Assembly (NCBI GenBank): GCA_034429215.1
Contig: DAOUGI010000038.1
Location: forward strand, 1 to 8,075
Direction: 5' to 3'
Length of the DNA: 8,075 nt
Source of the DNA: JAFGOG01 sp034429215
Lineage (GTDB): Bacteria; Chloroflexota; Anaerolineae; JAAYZQ01
Position 1 is the stretch's first letter. Each line of letters opens with the position of its first letter. The notes beneath the pieces are model-generated. The model saw nothing but the letters and a program-made list of their open reading frames with translations. It was not told where the DNA came from and ran no database searches. Shown here piece after piece: positions 1 through 8,075 of this stretch. Position numbers and translations under genes: made by a program.

Positions 1-10
1 GCTCCCTGCG

Positions 11-16
11 TATAAT
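11..16 (+). promoter_or_regulatory. Putative -10 promoter box of the MarR-ABC operon
   Basis: A perfect TATAAT hexamer lies 58 bases before the MarR start codon and directly abuts the palindromic elements at 15-45. Transcription would be expected to begin 6-8 bases downstream, around 22-24, in the middle of the first palindrome. The matching -35 box would lie just before the window, so only half of the promoter can be judged. Confidence 0.6.
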
Positions 17-45
17 TTAGCCGGCTAAATACTAGCCGGCTAAAT
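15..45. promoter_or_regulatory. Tandem palindromic operator, probable MarR binding sites
   Basis: Positions 15-30 form a perfect 16-bp palindrome (ATTTAGCC followed by GGCTAAAT). The 13-base element TAGCCGGCTAAAT of 18-30 recurs exactly at 33-45. In this second copy the palindromic core TAGCCGGCTA (33-42) is intact but the outer left bases have diverged. The copies are 15 bp apart, about one and a half helical turns. The first copy overlaps the end of the -10 box and the expected transcription start, so a bound protein would block the promoter. MarR dimers usually bind 16-20 bp palindromes in their own promoters, which makes the adjacent regulator the likely ligand. That assignment is an inference. 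Confidence 0.7.
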
Positions 46-61
46 AGTTGTTGCTCGCGGG

Positions 62-67
62 AAAGGA
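62..67 (+). promoter_or_regulatory. Ribosome binding site that sets the MarR start
   Basis: AAAGGA lies seven bases before the ATG at 75, a good Shine-Dalgarno spacing. An in-frame TTG at 48 would add nine residues, but it sits only three bases after the operator and has no purine-rich site in front of it. The ATG at 75 is therefore preferred. Confidence 0.6.
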
Positions 68-74
68 AAACAGC

Positions 75-521
75 ATGAGCCAGCCGCCAGAATCGGAATC
101 GCTCGATCAACTGCTCGCCCAGATCTGCAGGCTAAAGCACGGCCGGGTGCGGGCGCTGCTGGAGACCCTCGGCCTGTACGAGGGCCAGCCGTCGATGCTG
201 CGCGTCCTATGGGCCGAAGAAGGGCTGACCCACACCGATCTGGCCAGGCGCCTGCGCGTCCAGCCGGCGACCATCACCAAGATGATCCAGCGCATGCAAA
301 AGGCCGGCTTTGTCGAGCGCAGGCCCGATCCGGATGACGAGCGTGTCTCCCGCGTCTACTTGACCGAATCCGGACGCACGGTCCAGGCAGACGTACGCGG
401 GGTATGGCATACCCTGGAGAAGGAAGCCTTTGCCGAGTTCACCGAAGAAGAACGAGCCCTGTTGCGCCAGTTCTTTTTCCAGATCCGCGCCAACCTGTTG
501 CGCGTGACTCCAACTCGCTGA
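75..521 (+). CDS. MarR-family winged-helix transcriptional regulator
   Basis: This is a 148-residue protein, a normal length for the MarR family of dimeric repressors that often control efflux or stress genes and release DNA when they bind small aromatic or lipophilic ligands. The winged helix spans about residues 37-100. The segment LTHTDLARRL (51-60) is the first helix of the helix-turn-helix, QPATITKMIQRM (63-74) the recognition helix, and DPDDERVSRVYLT (85-97) the wing with the D-x-R and R-x-x-x-LT pattern typical of MarR. N- and C-terminal helices would form the dimer interface. No cysteine stands at a position expected for an OhrR-type redox sensor, and the only Cys is at residue 18. 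It is followed after 35 bases by an ABC exporter, the common MarR-exporter pairing, so it probably represses both itself and the transporter through the palindromes at 15-45. The inducing ligand is unknown. Confidence 0.92.
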   Translation: MSQPPESESLDQLLAQICRLKHGRVRALLETLGLYEGQPSMLRVLWAEEGLTHTDLARRLRVQPATITKMIQRMQKAGFVERRPDPDDERVSRVYLTESGRTVQADVRGVWHTLEKEAFAEFTEEERALLRQFFFQIRANLLRVTPTR

Positions 522-536
522 TAGCTGATAGCTGAT
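517..536 (+). repeat. 7-bp tandem repeat (GCTGATA, nearly 3 copies)
   Basis: GCTGATA occurs at 517-523 and 524-530 and again without its last base at 531-536. The first copy supplies the MarR stop codon (TGA 519-521). Because the unit is 7 bases, the TGA codons at 519, 526 and 533 fall in all three reading frames. The array fills most of the MarR-ABC gap and ends just before the exporter's ribosome binding site. Confidence 0.8.
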
Positions 537-543
537 TTCCATC

Positions 544-548
544 GGAGG
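544..548 (+). promoter_or_regulatory. Ribosome binding site of the ABC exporter (GTG start)
   Basis: GGAGG lies eight bases before the GTG at 557. This strong site supports the GTG as the real start of the exporter. No separate promoter is evident in the 35-base gap after the MarR gene, so the two genes are probably cotranscribed. Confidence 0.75.
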
Positions 549-556
549 ATTAACCT

Positions 557-2347
557 GTGAAGTCTCTCGCTTTTGCGTTCAAGCTCGCCCGGCGCTACAT
601 CAAGGTGCTGGGCATCACCGTCGTGAGCATGCTTCTGCTGGTGGCGGTGCAGCTGTACATCCCGCAGTTGGTCCGGAGCATGGTCGCCAAGGTCACCGAT
701 CCGGCCGCCGGGCCGGACGCGATCGGTTACGTCTCCCGGCTGGCCCTGATCGCGCTGGCAATCTATGTCGCCCGCGGCGTTCTGAGCTTTTTCAGAAGCT
801 ACATGGCCCACGTGGCCGGCTGGAACGTGGTCGCCGACGTCCGCTCTGACATCTACAAGCACTTGCAGCGCCTGTCGCTCCGCTTCTACGAAGACAAGCA
901 GACCGGCCAGTTGATGTCGCGCATGGTCAACGATTCGGAGCTGCTCGAACAGTTGATCTCCCATGCCATCCCCGATGTGGTGGTCAATGTGCTGATGCTG
1001 ATCGGCGTCTGCGCCGTCCTGTTCAGCATGAGCTGGCAGCTCACCCTCCTGAGCATGATCCCCATCCCGCTGATCGTCCTGGCCATGCAGGGCCTGTCCC
1101 GCTACGTGCGGCCGGCGTTTCGCCAGCGCCAGGTCGAGCTGGGCGAGCTCAACGCCGCTCTCAACGACAACCTGTCCGGCATCCGCGAGATCAAGGCCTT
1201 TACCATGGAGGATGCCGAGGCCGATCACATCTGGCATCACATCGCCCGCTACCGCGATTCGCTGCTCCGCGCGCTGCGCCTGATGGCCATATTCCACCCC
1301 TTTGTCGAGTTTGCCTCGTCGCTGGGCACGATCGTCCTCATCTACTTTGGCGGACGGCTGGTCCTCAACCAGACGCTGCCCATTGCCGACTTGGTGGCCT
1401 TTTTCCTCTACCTGGAGATGCTCTACCAGCCGGTGCGCGCCCTGAGTGGGGTGTGGGAAAGCGTCCAGCAGGCGCTGGCCGGTGCGGAGCGGGTGAGCGA
1501 GCTGTTGGACGAACAGCCTGACATGGTCGAGCGGTCCGATGCCGTGGCGCTGGCCGGCCGGGCACGAGGCGCTATCTCTTTCCACGACGTGAGCTTTAGC
1601 TACACCGGAGAGGAGACGGTGCTGGATCAGATCACCCTCGACATCGCGCCGGGCACCGTCGTCGCCCTGGTCGGGCCGACCGGCGTGGGCAAGACGACGT
1701 TGGCCAGCCTCATCCCGCGGTTCTACGACGTGGATGAGGGCTCGATCACTCTGGATGGGCATGACGTCCGCGACCTGACTCTCAAGAGCCTGCGCCGGCA
1801 GATCAGCATTGTGCTTCAGGATGTGTTCCTGTTCAACGGTTCCGTCCGCGACAATATCCTGTTTGGCCGCCCTCAGGCCACCGAGCAGGAGATGATCGAG
1901 GCATCCCAGATCGCCAACGCCCACGAGTTCATCGCCCGGATGCCCAACGGCTATGACACGCTGATCGGCGAGCGTGGGGTCAAGCTGTCGGGTGGGCAGC
2001 GGCAGCGCCTGGCCATCGCCCGGGCGGTGCTCAAGAATGCGCCGATCCTGATCCTCGACGAGGCGACCTCCTCGGTGGATGCCGAGACCGAGCAGTTGAT
2101 CCAGCAGGCGTTGGAGCGGCTGATGGTCGGCAAGACGACGATCGTCATTGCCCACCGCCTGTCGACGATCCGCAGCGCCGACGTCATCGCCGTGCTGGAC
2201 GGCAGCCGGATCGTAGAGAGGGGAACGCACGAGCAGCTCATGGGTCGCCGCGGGCTCTATGCGCGCCTGAACGCGGTCCAGGTCGACGACGAGCCGCGCT
2301 GGCGGATGGTCCGCGAGCAGCGGCAGCACGGGATGATGCAGGCTTAG
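557..2347 (+). CDS. ABC exporter half-transporter (fused membrane and ATPase domains)
   Basis: This 596-residue protein has the length and layout of type IV ABC exporters such as MsbA, LmrA and BmrA: one six-helix membrane domain followed by one ATPase domain, working as a dimer to pump lipids or drugs out of the cell. Hydrophobic segments fall at about 17-38, 58-78, 138-157, 159-178, 244-265 and 276-295. The ATPase domain (from about 340) is complete: A-loop Tyr349, Walker A GPTGVGKT (373-380), Q-loop Gln421, signature LSGGQ (477-481), Walker B ILILD with catalytic Glu502, D-loop SSVD (505-508) and switch His533. With both catalytic Glu and His present it should form two active ATP sites as a homodimer. 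No second half-transporter follows; the next gene is on the opposite strand. The substrate cannot be read from sequence. The MarR neighbour suggests inducible efflux of a toxic compound. Confidence 0.95.
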   Translation: MKSLAFAFKLARRYIKVLGITVVSMLLLVAVQLYIPQLVRSMVAKVTDPAAGPDAIGYVSRLALIALAIYVARGVLSFFRSYMAHVAGWNVVADVRSDIYKHLQRLSLRFYEDKQTGQLMSRMVNDSELLEQLISHAIPDVVVNVLMLIGVCAVLFSMSWQLTLLSMIPIPLIVLAMQGLSRYVRPAFRQRQVELGELNAALNDNLSGIREIKAFTMEDAEADHIWHHIARYRDSLLRALRLMAIFHPFVEFASSLGTIVLIYFGGRLVLNQTLPIADLVAFFLYLEMLYQPVRALSGVWESVQQALAGAERVSELLDEQPDMVERSDAVALAGRARGAISFHDVSFSYTGEETVLDQITLDIAPGTVVALVGPTGVGKTTLASLIPRFYDVDEGSITLDGHDVRDLTLKSLRRQISIVLQDVFLFNGSVRDNILFGRPQATEQEMIEASQIANAHEFIARMPNGYDTLIGERGVKLSGGQRQRLAIARAVLKNAPILILDEATSSVDAETEQLIQQALERLMVGKTTIVIAHRLSTIRSADVIAVLDGSRIVERGTHEQLMGRRGLYARLNAVQVDDEPRWRMVREQRQHGMMQA

Positions 2348-2366
2348 AATTCGGCGTCACAAGATG

Positions 2367-2435
2367 AAACTCTCCCGCAGGTCCTGCCCACTCCGCTTCG
2401 CTACGGGGTGCTGCGCAAAACCTGCGGGAGAGTTT
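2367..2435. terminator. Large inverted repeat between convergent operons; terminator or dispersed repeat
   Basis: The 98-base gap between the ABC exporter stop (2347) and the aldo/keto reductase stop (2446) is mostly one structure. A perfect 16-base stem pairs 2367-2382 with 2420-2435. Inside its 37-base loop, 2389-2395 pairs with 2404-2410 (seven pairs, one G-U as RNA), leaving an eight-base loop. The outer stem begins with AAA and ends with TTT, giving only a short U run on either strand. It may act as a bidirectional terminator for both operons, but the long loop and nested stem are larger than a usual intrinsic terminator. It could instead be a copy of a mobile or REP-like intergenic repeat. 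Nothing else was seen in this gap. Confidence 0.65.
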
Positions 2436-2445
2436 GGATCTAGAG

Positions 2446-3423
2446 CTAATACGGTCCGCGGATGAAGGGGTGTACTTTGTCCTGATAGTAGGCTTGCAGC
2501 TCGGCGTGGAGCGGCTCGCTCAGCGGGGCCAGCGCCGAGGCGGCGGCGTTGCTGCGCACCTGGTCGGGCCGGCTGGCGCCGGGGATGATCACCGAAACGG
2601 CGTCGTGGTCCAGGATCCAGCGCAACGCCATCTGGGCCATGCTCAGGCCGGCCGGCACCATCGATTTTAGCCCATCGGCCAGCTCGACGCCCTTTTCAAA
2701 GGGCAGCCCGGCAAAGGTCTCGCCGACGTTGAAGGCCTGGCCGTCGCGGTTATAGTTACGGTGGTCGCTCGCGGCAAAGTGGGTCTCGGCTGTGAACTTG
2801 CCCGACAGCAGCCCGCTGGCCAGCGGCAGCCGGACGATGATAGCCACCCTTTTGGCCTGCGCCTGGGGAAAGAGGGCCTGGATCGGCTTCTGGCGAAAGA
2901 TGTTAAAGATGATCTGCAGCGAGGCCAGCCCTTCCTGCTCCAGGCAGACCAGTGCCTCGTCCATCGACTCGACGCTGGCCCCCCAGTTGCGGATCTTGCC
3001 CTCCTGCTGCAGCTCGCGCAGCCAGTCAAACACATCGCCCTGTTGGAGTGCGGCCATGGGGATGCAGTGGAGCTGGGTCAGGTCCAGCGCCTCGACCCTC
3101 AGACGGCGCAGCGACTCCTCGGTTGCCTGGCGAACCGCGGCCCGCGTGTAGCCGTTGGGATAGATCGCCCCGCGCCCCAGTTTGGTGGAGACAAATATCT
3201 GGGCCGGGTGAGCCTTCAGGTACCGCCCGATCAGGGTCTCGCTGCGGCCCCCGCCGTAGACGTTGGCCGTGTCCCAGAAACTGACGCCCATGTCTACCGC
3301 CGTCTCCAGGATGCGGAAGGCGGTCTCTTCCTCAACGGTCCCCCAGTCGCCGCCGAGCTGCCAGCAGCCCAACCCCACTTCGCCGGCGACGGCGCCGGTC
3401 TTGCCGAAAATCCTATTGTTCAT
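2446..3423 (-). CDS. Aldo/keto reductase, NADP(H)-dependent type
   Basis: This 325-residue protein is full length for the aldo/keto reductase superfamily, (beta/alpha)8-barrel enzymes that reduce aldehydes and ketones with NAD(P)H. The catalytic tetrad is intact: Asp51 and Tyr56 in DTANVY, Lys81 in STKLGRG, and His119 in LTQLHC. The C-terminal stretch ALRWILDHDAVSVIIPGASR (266-285) and the following RPDQVRSN match the cofactor phosphate-binding region of the bacterial AKR branch. ATG at 3423 is supported by AGAAAGG (3432-3438) eight bases upstream. It is the last gene of the minus-strand operon, 18 nt after the MFS transporter. In that setting it would most simply reduce an aldehyde released by the class II aldolase at the other end of the operon, or interconvert an aldose and a polyol. 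The substrate cannot be predicted from the motifs. Confidence 0.92.
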   Translation of the reverse strand: MNNRIFGKTGAVAGEVGLGCWQLGGDWGTVEEETAFRILETAVDMGVSFWDTANVYGGGRSETLIGRYLKAHPAQIFVSTKLGRGAIYPNGYTRAAVRQATEESLRRLRVEALDLTQLHCIPMAALQQGDVFDWLRELQQEGKIRNWGASVESMDEALVCLEQEGLASLQIIFNIFRQKPIQALFPQAQAKRVAIIVRLPLASGLLSGKFTAETHFAASDHRNYNRDGQAFNVGETFAGLPFEKGVELADGLKSMVPAGLSMAQMALRWILDHDAVSVIIPGASRPDQVRSNAAASALAPLSEPLHAELQAYYQDKVHPFIRGPY

Positions 3424-3441
3424 CGCTCATACCTTTCTATT

Positions 3442-4644
3442 TCAGACTTGCTTGGGATCGTGCAGTTGGGTGATGAGCAAAATGCTCACGCCCATCAGAC
3501 CGACCGCCAATAGCAACGCAGGAGTGAAAGCGCCGTTGGCGCTTTTCATTGCTTCCATGATATAGACAAACACCACCGACGCCTGTCCGAACAGTTGGAC
3601 CACTCCGCTGGACGTGCCTTCCGGGGTGGGCTGGGTGACCTCGGCGGCGTACTGCATCCCGACCGGGCTGGCACTGACGAGAAAGAACCCCAGGCTAAAG
3701 GCAGAAATGAACAACAGCCAGGGGGCGGTCGCAAAAGTCAGGCCAATCAGGCCGGGGATTGCCAGGCCAAAGCCCAGCAACAGGTAGCGCTTGCGCTTGT
3801 GTTGCTTATCCGAGAAGGGTGGAATGACCACGGCCCCCAAGATCCCGCCGACGAGCATCAGCGCGCCAAGCATCCCGGCGTCGTTGGGCGTAAATCCGCG
3901 CGGCCGGATGATGTTCTCTACCCAGGTGGTGGCGCCGTTAAAGACTCCCATCCCAATGAACATCACCCCCAGATATAACCAAAAGTCCTTGACCGTCAGG
4001 GCGTGCTTTAGCCCGTCGAGCATCAGCGAGCGAACTTCCATGCCGGGTGGGCAGGGCGGCGTGGCCGGCTTCTCGCGGGCCAGTACCAGGAACAACACAG
4101 CGGAAAAGGCGGCCACCCCGCCGTAGATCAGCTGGATCGTTGGGATCGACATGCTCTCGTGCAGGATCGGCGTCAGCACCATGCCCAGGGCGGTGCCGAT
4201 CAGGTTGGCGAGTATCACCAATCCCACGGCCGTGGCGCGCTCGTCGACGGAGAACCAGTTGGCCGGGACTTTTGTCCAGGCATTCAGCAGGAACGGCTGG
4301 GCGACGGCGATGCCGATCGTGCTCAACAGCACCAGCGAGTAGTTGTCCCCGGCCAGGCCGCGCATCACGCCCATGACGCCCATCAGCACCGCCCCGATGC
4401 TGACCGCCCGGCGGAACCCAAAGGTGTCGATCACCCATGAGACCGGGATCGATAGTGGGATGAAGGCGATCATGAACGTCATCGCCAGCAGGCCGATCTT
4501 TAGGTCGGTGACGCCGTAGAAGGTAGCCGCCGGACCGGTGATCGGCGCGTAGGCGATCCACAGCATCTGGATGGCCAGGTTGATGAACATGAAAACGCCC
4601 AGCACTACCCAGCGGTAGCCATACACCCGGTATTGTTCGTTCAT
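3442..4644 (-). CDS. MFS transporter, FLVCR/SLC49-like
   Basis: This is a 400-residue major facilitator superfamily protein with about 12 hydrophobic helices and a charged middle loop around 190-220. Several stretches resemble the SLC49 family (FLVCR1/2, DIRC2): WIAYAPITGPAATFYGV (29-45), IPLSIPVSWVIDTFGFR (62-78, including the TM2-TM3 loop motif), VPANWF (126-131), LGFFLVSASPVG (318-329) and PEGTSSG (341-347). Animal FLVCR proteins carry choline and ethanolamine, and heme has also been reported. By recalled alignment the FLVCR pocket Trp corresponds to Trp29 and the two pocket Gln to Gln116 and Gln354, while the second aromatic (Tyr) appears to be Asn236. The ATG at 4644 has an AAGGAGA site (4649-4655). 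The gene lies 13 nt after the kinase and 18 nt before the reductase, so it is probably the uptake or export partner of this catabolic operon. The substrate is unproven; a sugar, amine or organic acid remains possible. Confidence 0.85.
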   Translation of the reverse strand: MNEQYRVYGYRWVVLGVFMFINLAIQMLWIAYAPITGPAATFYGVTDLKIGLLAMTFMIAFIPLSIPVSWVIDTFGFRRAVSIGAVLMGVMGVMRGLAGDNYSLVLLSTIGIAVAQPFLLNAWTKVPANWFSVDERATAVGLVILANLIGTALGMVLTPILHESMSIPTIQLIYGGVAAFSAVLFLVLAREKPATPPCPPGMEVRSLMLDGLKHALTVKDFWLYLGVMFIGMGVFNGATTWVENIIRPRGFTPNDAGMLGALMLVGGILGAVVIPPFSDKQHKRKRYLLLGFGLAIPGLIGLTFATAPWLLFISAFSLGFFLVSASPVGMQYAAEVTQPTPEGTSSGVVQLFGQASVVFVYIMEAMKSANGAFTPALLLAVGLMGVSILLITQLHDPKQV

Positions 4645-4657
4645 GGTCTCTCCTTGT

Positions 4658-6228
4658 TCAGCCGTTCAATCGTTTATACACGCCGCGCATCTGACTGTAG
4701 ATGCTCTTGAAAATGCCAAAGCGCTCGTCGTACAGCGCCCGGTTCTGTGGCTCTGGCGTATAGGCGCGCTTGAGCTGCACCAGGGCCGGAACGTCGTCGA
4801 AGGTAATCTCGCCCAGCCCAACGGCAGCGATGAATGCCGCGCCGCGGGCGTTGGCCTGGATTGGGTCCTGGACCTGCCGGACCTGCACATCCAGCACGTC
4901 GGCCAAGATCTGGCACCACACATCCGAACTGCCGCCGCCGCCTGCCAGGTTGATGCCGTCCACCTTGCGCCCGGCGAACTTTTCTACCGGGCCGAGCAGC
5001 CAGCGGGTGTTGAACGCAACTCCTTCCAGGATGGCCCGGACCAGGTCGGCCCGGGTGTTGTGCAGCGACAGGTTGTAGAACCCCGCCCGCAGGGTTCGCT
5101 CGTCCACCGGAGCGCGCTCGCCCCAGACCCAGGGGGTGTATAATACTCCATTGCTTCCCGCCGGCACCCGCTCGGCCATCCTGTCCATGATCTGGAAGAC
5201 GTCTGGCGTCTTTTCCTCTTGGAGCAGCTCATCCTGGGGATAGAGGATATTATCGCGCAGAAAGGTCAGGTTGCCGCCGGCCGTGGCCTGGAGCGCGATC
5301 AGCAGGTAGTGGTGCGGCACCGCACAGGGCACGGAGGCCAGCGCCGACAGCGGGTCGGTCTTTTTGAACGGCACGTGCTCGGCGATCCAAGACGACGTCC
5401 CGATGTACAGGTGCGGCGCAAAGTCGGCCACCGCGCCGGCGCCTATCCCCGCGGCTGTGGTGTCGATCGAGCCGGCCACCACGACCACGTCCTGTGACAG
5501 CCCCAACGCCTGGGCAACCTCGGCCCTAAGCTCGCCGAGCACCGCCGTGCAGGGCACGATCTCGGGGAATTTGCCGGCGTCGATGCCGCTCTGCTTCACC
5601 AGCCCGGCATCGTAGCGGATCTCGTCGGGGTCGCGGTTGTCGGTCACCCACGAGGTCAAGATCGAATCGAAGGTCGCCGCAAAGCGACCGGTGAGCCGCA
5701 GGTTCATATAGTCGAGCACATTCAAGAACTTGAACGTGCGGGCATAAACCTCGGGGAAACGGTCGCGCACCAGCAGCATGTGCCCGGCCGGGTCCTTGCC
5801 GGTGATCGACGGCATGCCGCCTGTCAGGCGGATCCAGCGCACCAGCTTGAACAGATCCACACCCAACAGGTTGATGAGCCCCTTGGCCTGGCGGTGCAGG
5901 TAGGACGCGCCGCGCATGTCCATCCACAGGATGCAGTTCATGAGCGCGTTGCCGGCCTCGTCGACCGGGACCGTGCCCTCGCCCTGGGTCGAACAGCACA
6001 CGGCCTTGACCGATCCGGGCGGGGCGAGGCCTCGTCCGAGAAGCCGCTGCGCGGCCGAGATGAATGCCTGCCACCACTCATCGGGCGACTGTTCTGCGCC
6101 GCCGTCGGGGGTGATGTGCAGGGTGAGCGGCTGGGCCTCCCAGCCCAGCACGCGCCCCTGGACCGTGATCAGGGCGACTTTGACGCCGGACGTACCCAGG
6201 TCGACGGCGAGGATGGCCGAGCCGGCGC

Positions 6229-6232
<4 letters not shown>
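4658..6232 (-). CDS. FGGY-family carbohydrate kinase, xylulokinase-like but of unknown substrate
   Basis: This 524-residue protein is full length for FGGY kinases, two-domain ASKHA-fold enzymes that phosphorylate a terminal hydroxyl of ketoses or polyols with ATP. The N-terminal phosphate loop VDLGTSGVKVALI (10-22) and the EQSPDEWWQ segment (47-55) resemble XylB closely. ILWMDMRG (101-108), SIDTTAAGIGAG (255-266, with probable catalytic base Asp257), YIGTSSW (276-282), TPWVWGERAP (366-375) and the adenosine-binding motif LAGGGGSSDVWCQILADVL (429-447) follow in family order. The sugar-contacting segment of XylB, which reads QMHG in E. coli as recalled, is here QGEG (83-86), so Glu85 stands in place of the xylulose-binding His. 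The substrate is therefore probably not D-xylulose. Its ATG overlaps the aminotransferase stop by 4 nt, and no strong ribosome site is visible, which suggests translational coupling. Confidence 0.9.
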
Positions 6233-7679
<1,447 letters not shown>

Positions 7680-7683
<4 letters not shown>

Positions 7684-8075
7684 CGGTTCTCCTCCGCGCG
7701 GCGCTCGACCTTCTTCTGGTCCTGGCGCAGCTTGTTAAAGGCAATCTCCCGCACTGCCAGCGGGATCTTGGTCACCTTTCGTTCGGTGCACAACGCCAGC
7801 AGGTAGGCAAGGGAGCACTTTTCCAGGATTTCCACATTGTGGATGGCCTGTTCCATGTCAGGGCCAAAACACAGCACGCCGTGGTTTTGCAGGATATAGG
7901 CGTTGTGGTGGTTCTTGATGCGCTTGGCGATGTTCTTTTTCAAGAACCCTGTTCCCGACGGTGCGTAGGGGATAATTTCCACCGAGCGGCCCAGGAAACG
8001 GGCCTGCTCGTCGAACAGCGCCGGGATCGGCGCATCGATGAGCGCCAGCGCGCTGGCATACACCTGGTGGGTGTG
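7680..8075 (-). CDS. Class II aldolase/adducin-family protein (5' end outside the window)
   Basis: The frame is open to the window edge, so this is the C-terminal 131 residues of a longer gene. The GTG at 8061-8063 is an internal Val codon, not a start. The first visible residues, HTHQVYASALAL, contain the HxH zinc pair of the class II aldolase family (His92/His94 in E. coli FucA). The third zinc ligand is the His in ILQNHGVLCFG (residue 65 of the fragment), 62 residues later compared with 61 in FucA. About 90 N-terminal residues, including the catalytic Glu, lie beyond the window. Family members cleave or epimerise ketose phosphates (fuculose-1-P, rhamnulose-1-P, ribulose-5-P) or act as dehydratases (MtnB). 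With a sugar kinase and an aldehyde reductase downstream, cleavage of a ketose-1-phosphate is the likeliest role. Its TGA overlaps the aminotransferase ATG by 4 nt. Confidence 0.88.
7689..7695 (-). promoter_or_regulatory. Strong ribosome binding site of the aminotransferase
   Basis: GGAGGAG on the minus strand lies five bases before the ATG at 7683, inside the end of the aldolase gene. It supports the Met1 start over the internal Met4 codon and allows independent ribosome entry in addition to the 4-nt stop-start overlap. Confidence 0.65.

Noticed and set aside
48..50. TTG as the MarR start codon
   Set aside because: It lies three bases after the operator with no Shine-Dalgarno site, whereas the ATG at 75 has a well-spaced AAAGGA.
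356..2329. 657-codon open frame on the minus strand opposite MarR and the ABC exporter
   Set aside because: It is antisense to a gene with every ABC ATPase motif, its translation is rich in Asp, His, Arg and Gln with no recognisable domain, and it is explained by GC-rich codon bias leaving the opposite strand open.
2761..3513. 250-codon plus-strand open frame opposite the aldo/keto reductase
   Set aside because: It runs antisense to a complete AKR catalytic tetrad and spans the junction with the next gene; there is no ribosome binding site or recognisable motif.
5139..5144. TATAAT hexamer on the plus strand
   Set aside because: It lies inside the kinase coding sequence, no plus-strand gene follows and no -35 box is evident; it is a chance match within codons for Leu-Tyr-Thr.
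8061..8063. GTG as the start codon of the aldolase
   Set aside because: The frame continues upstream to the window edge and encodes the conserved zinc-binding HTH residues just before it, so this is an internal Val codon.

Overview
The window is GC-rich, tightly packed bacterial DNA with six genes in two convergent blocks. There are no RNA genes, CRISPR arrays or insertion sequences. GC content, GTG/ATG start use, clear Shine-Dalgarno sites, dense operon packing and this gene mix (MarR plus ABC exporter; class II aldolase, aminotransferase and FGGY kinase) would suit a member of Chloroflexota or a similar environmental lineage. No marker gene is present, so that placement is a weak inference.

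Block 1 (+ strand, 1-2347) is a MarR-family repressor followed by a half-size ABC exporter. A TATAAT -10 box at 11-16 runs directly into two copies of a TAGCCGGCTAAAT element, the first a perfect 16-bp palindrome. These are probably the MarR dimer's own operators, which would make this a self-regulated efflux operon. A 7-bp tandem repeat sits at the repressor's stop codon.

Between the blocks (2348-2445) lies a large 16-bp-stem inverted repeat with a nested inner stem. It serves the converging ends of both blocks and could be a bidirectional terminator or a copy of a dispersed intergenic repeat.

Block 2 (- strand, 8075 down to 2446) reads, in transcription order: class II aldolase (5' end cut off by the window), class III PLP aminotransferase, FGGY-family sugar kinase, MFS transporter of the FLVCR/SLC49 type, and aldo/keto reductase. 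The first three genes overlap by 4 nt (ATGA) and the others are 13 and 18 nt apart, so this is almost certainly one transcript. Its promoter lies outside the window. Together the genes look like a catabolic route: import a small, possibly amino-bearing substrate; transaminate it to a carbonyl compound; phosphorylate the resulting ketose or polyol; cleave the phosphate with a zinc aldolase; and reduce the released aldehyde. The substrate cannot be named from sequence. No member carries a clear signature of the xylulose, fuculose, rhamnulose or heme pathways. This operon is the most likely undescribed system here.
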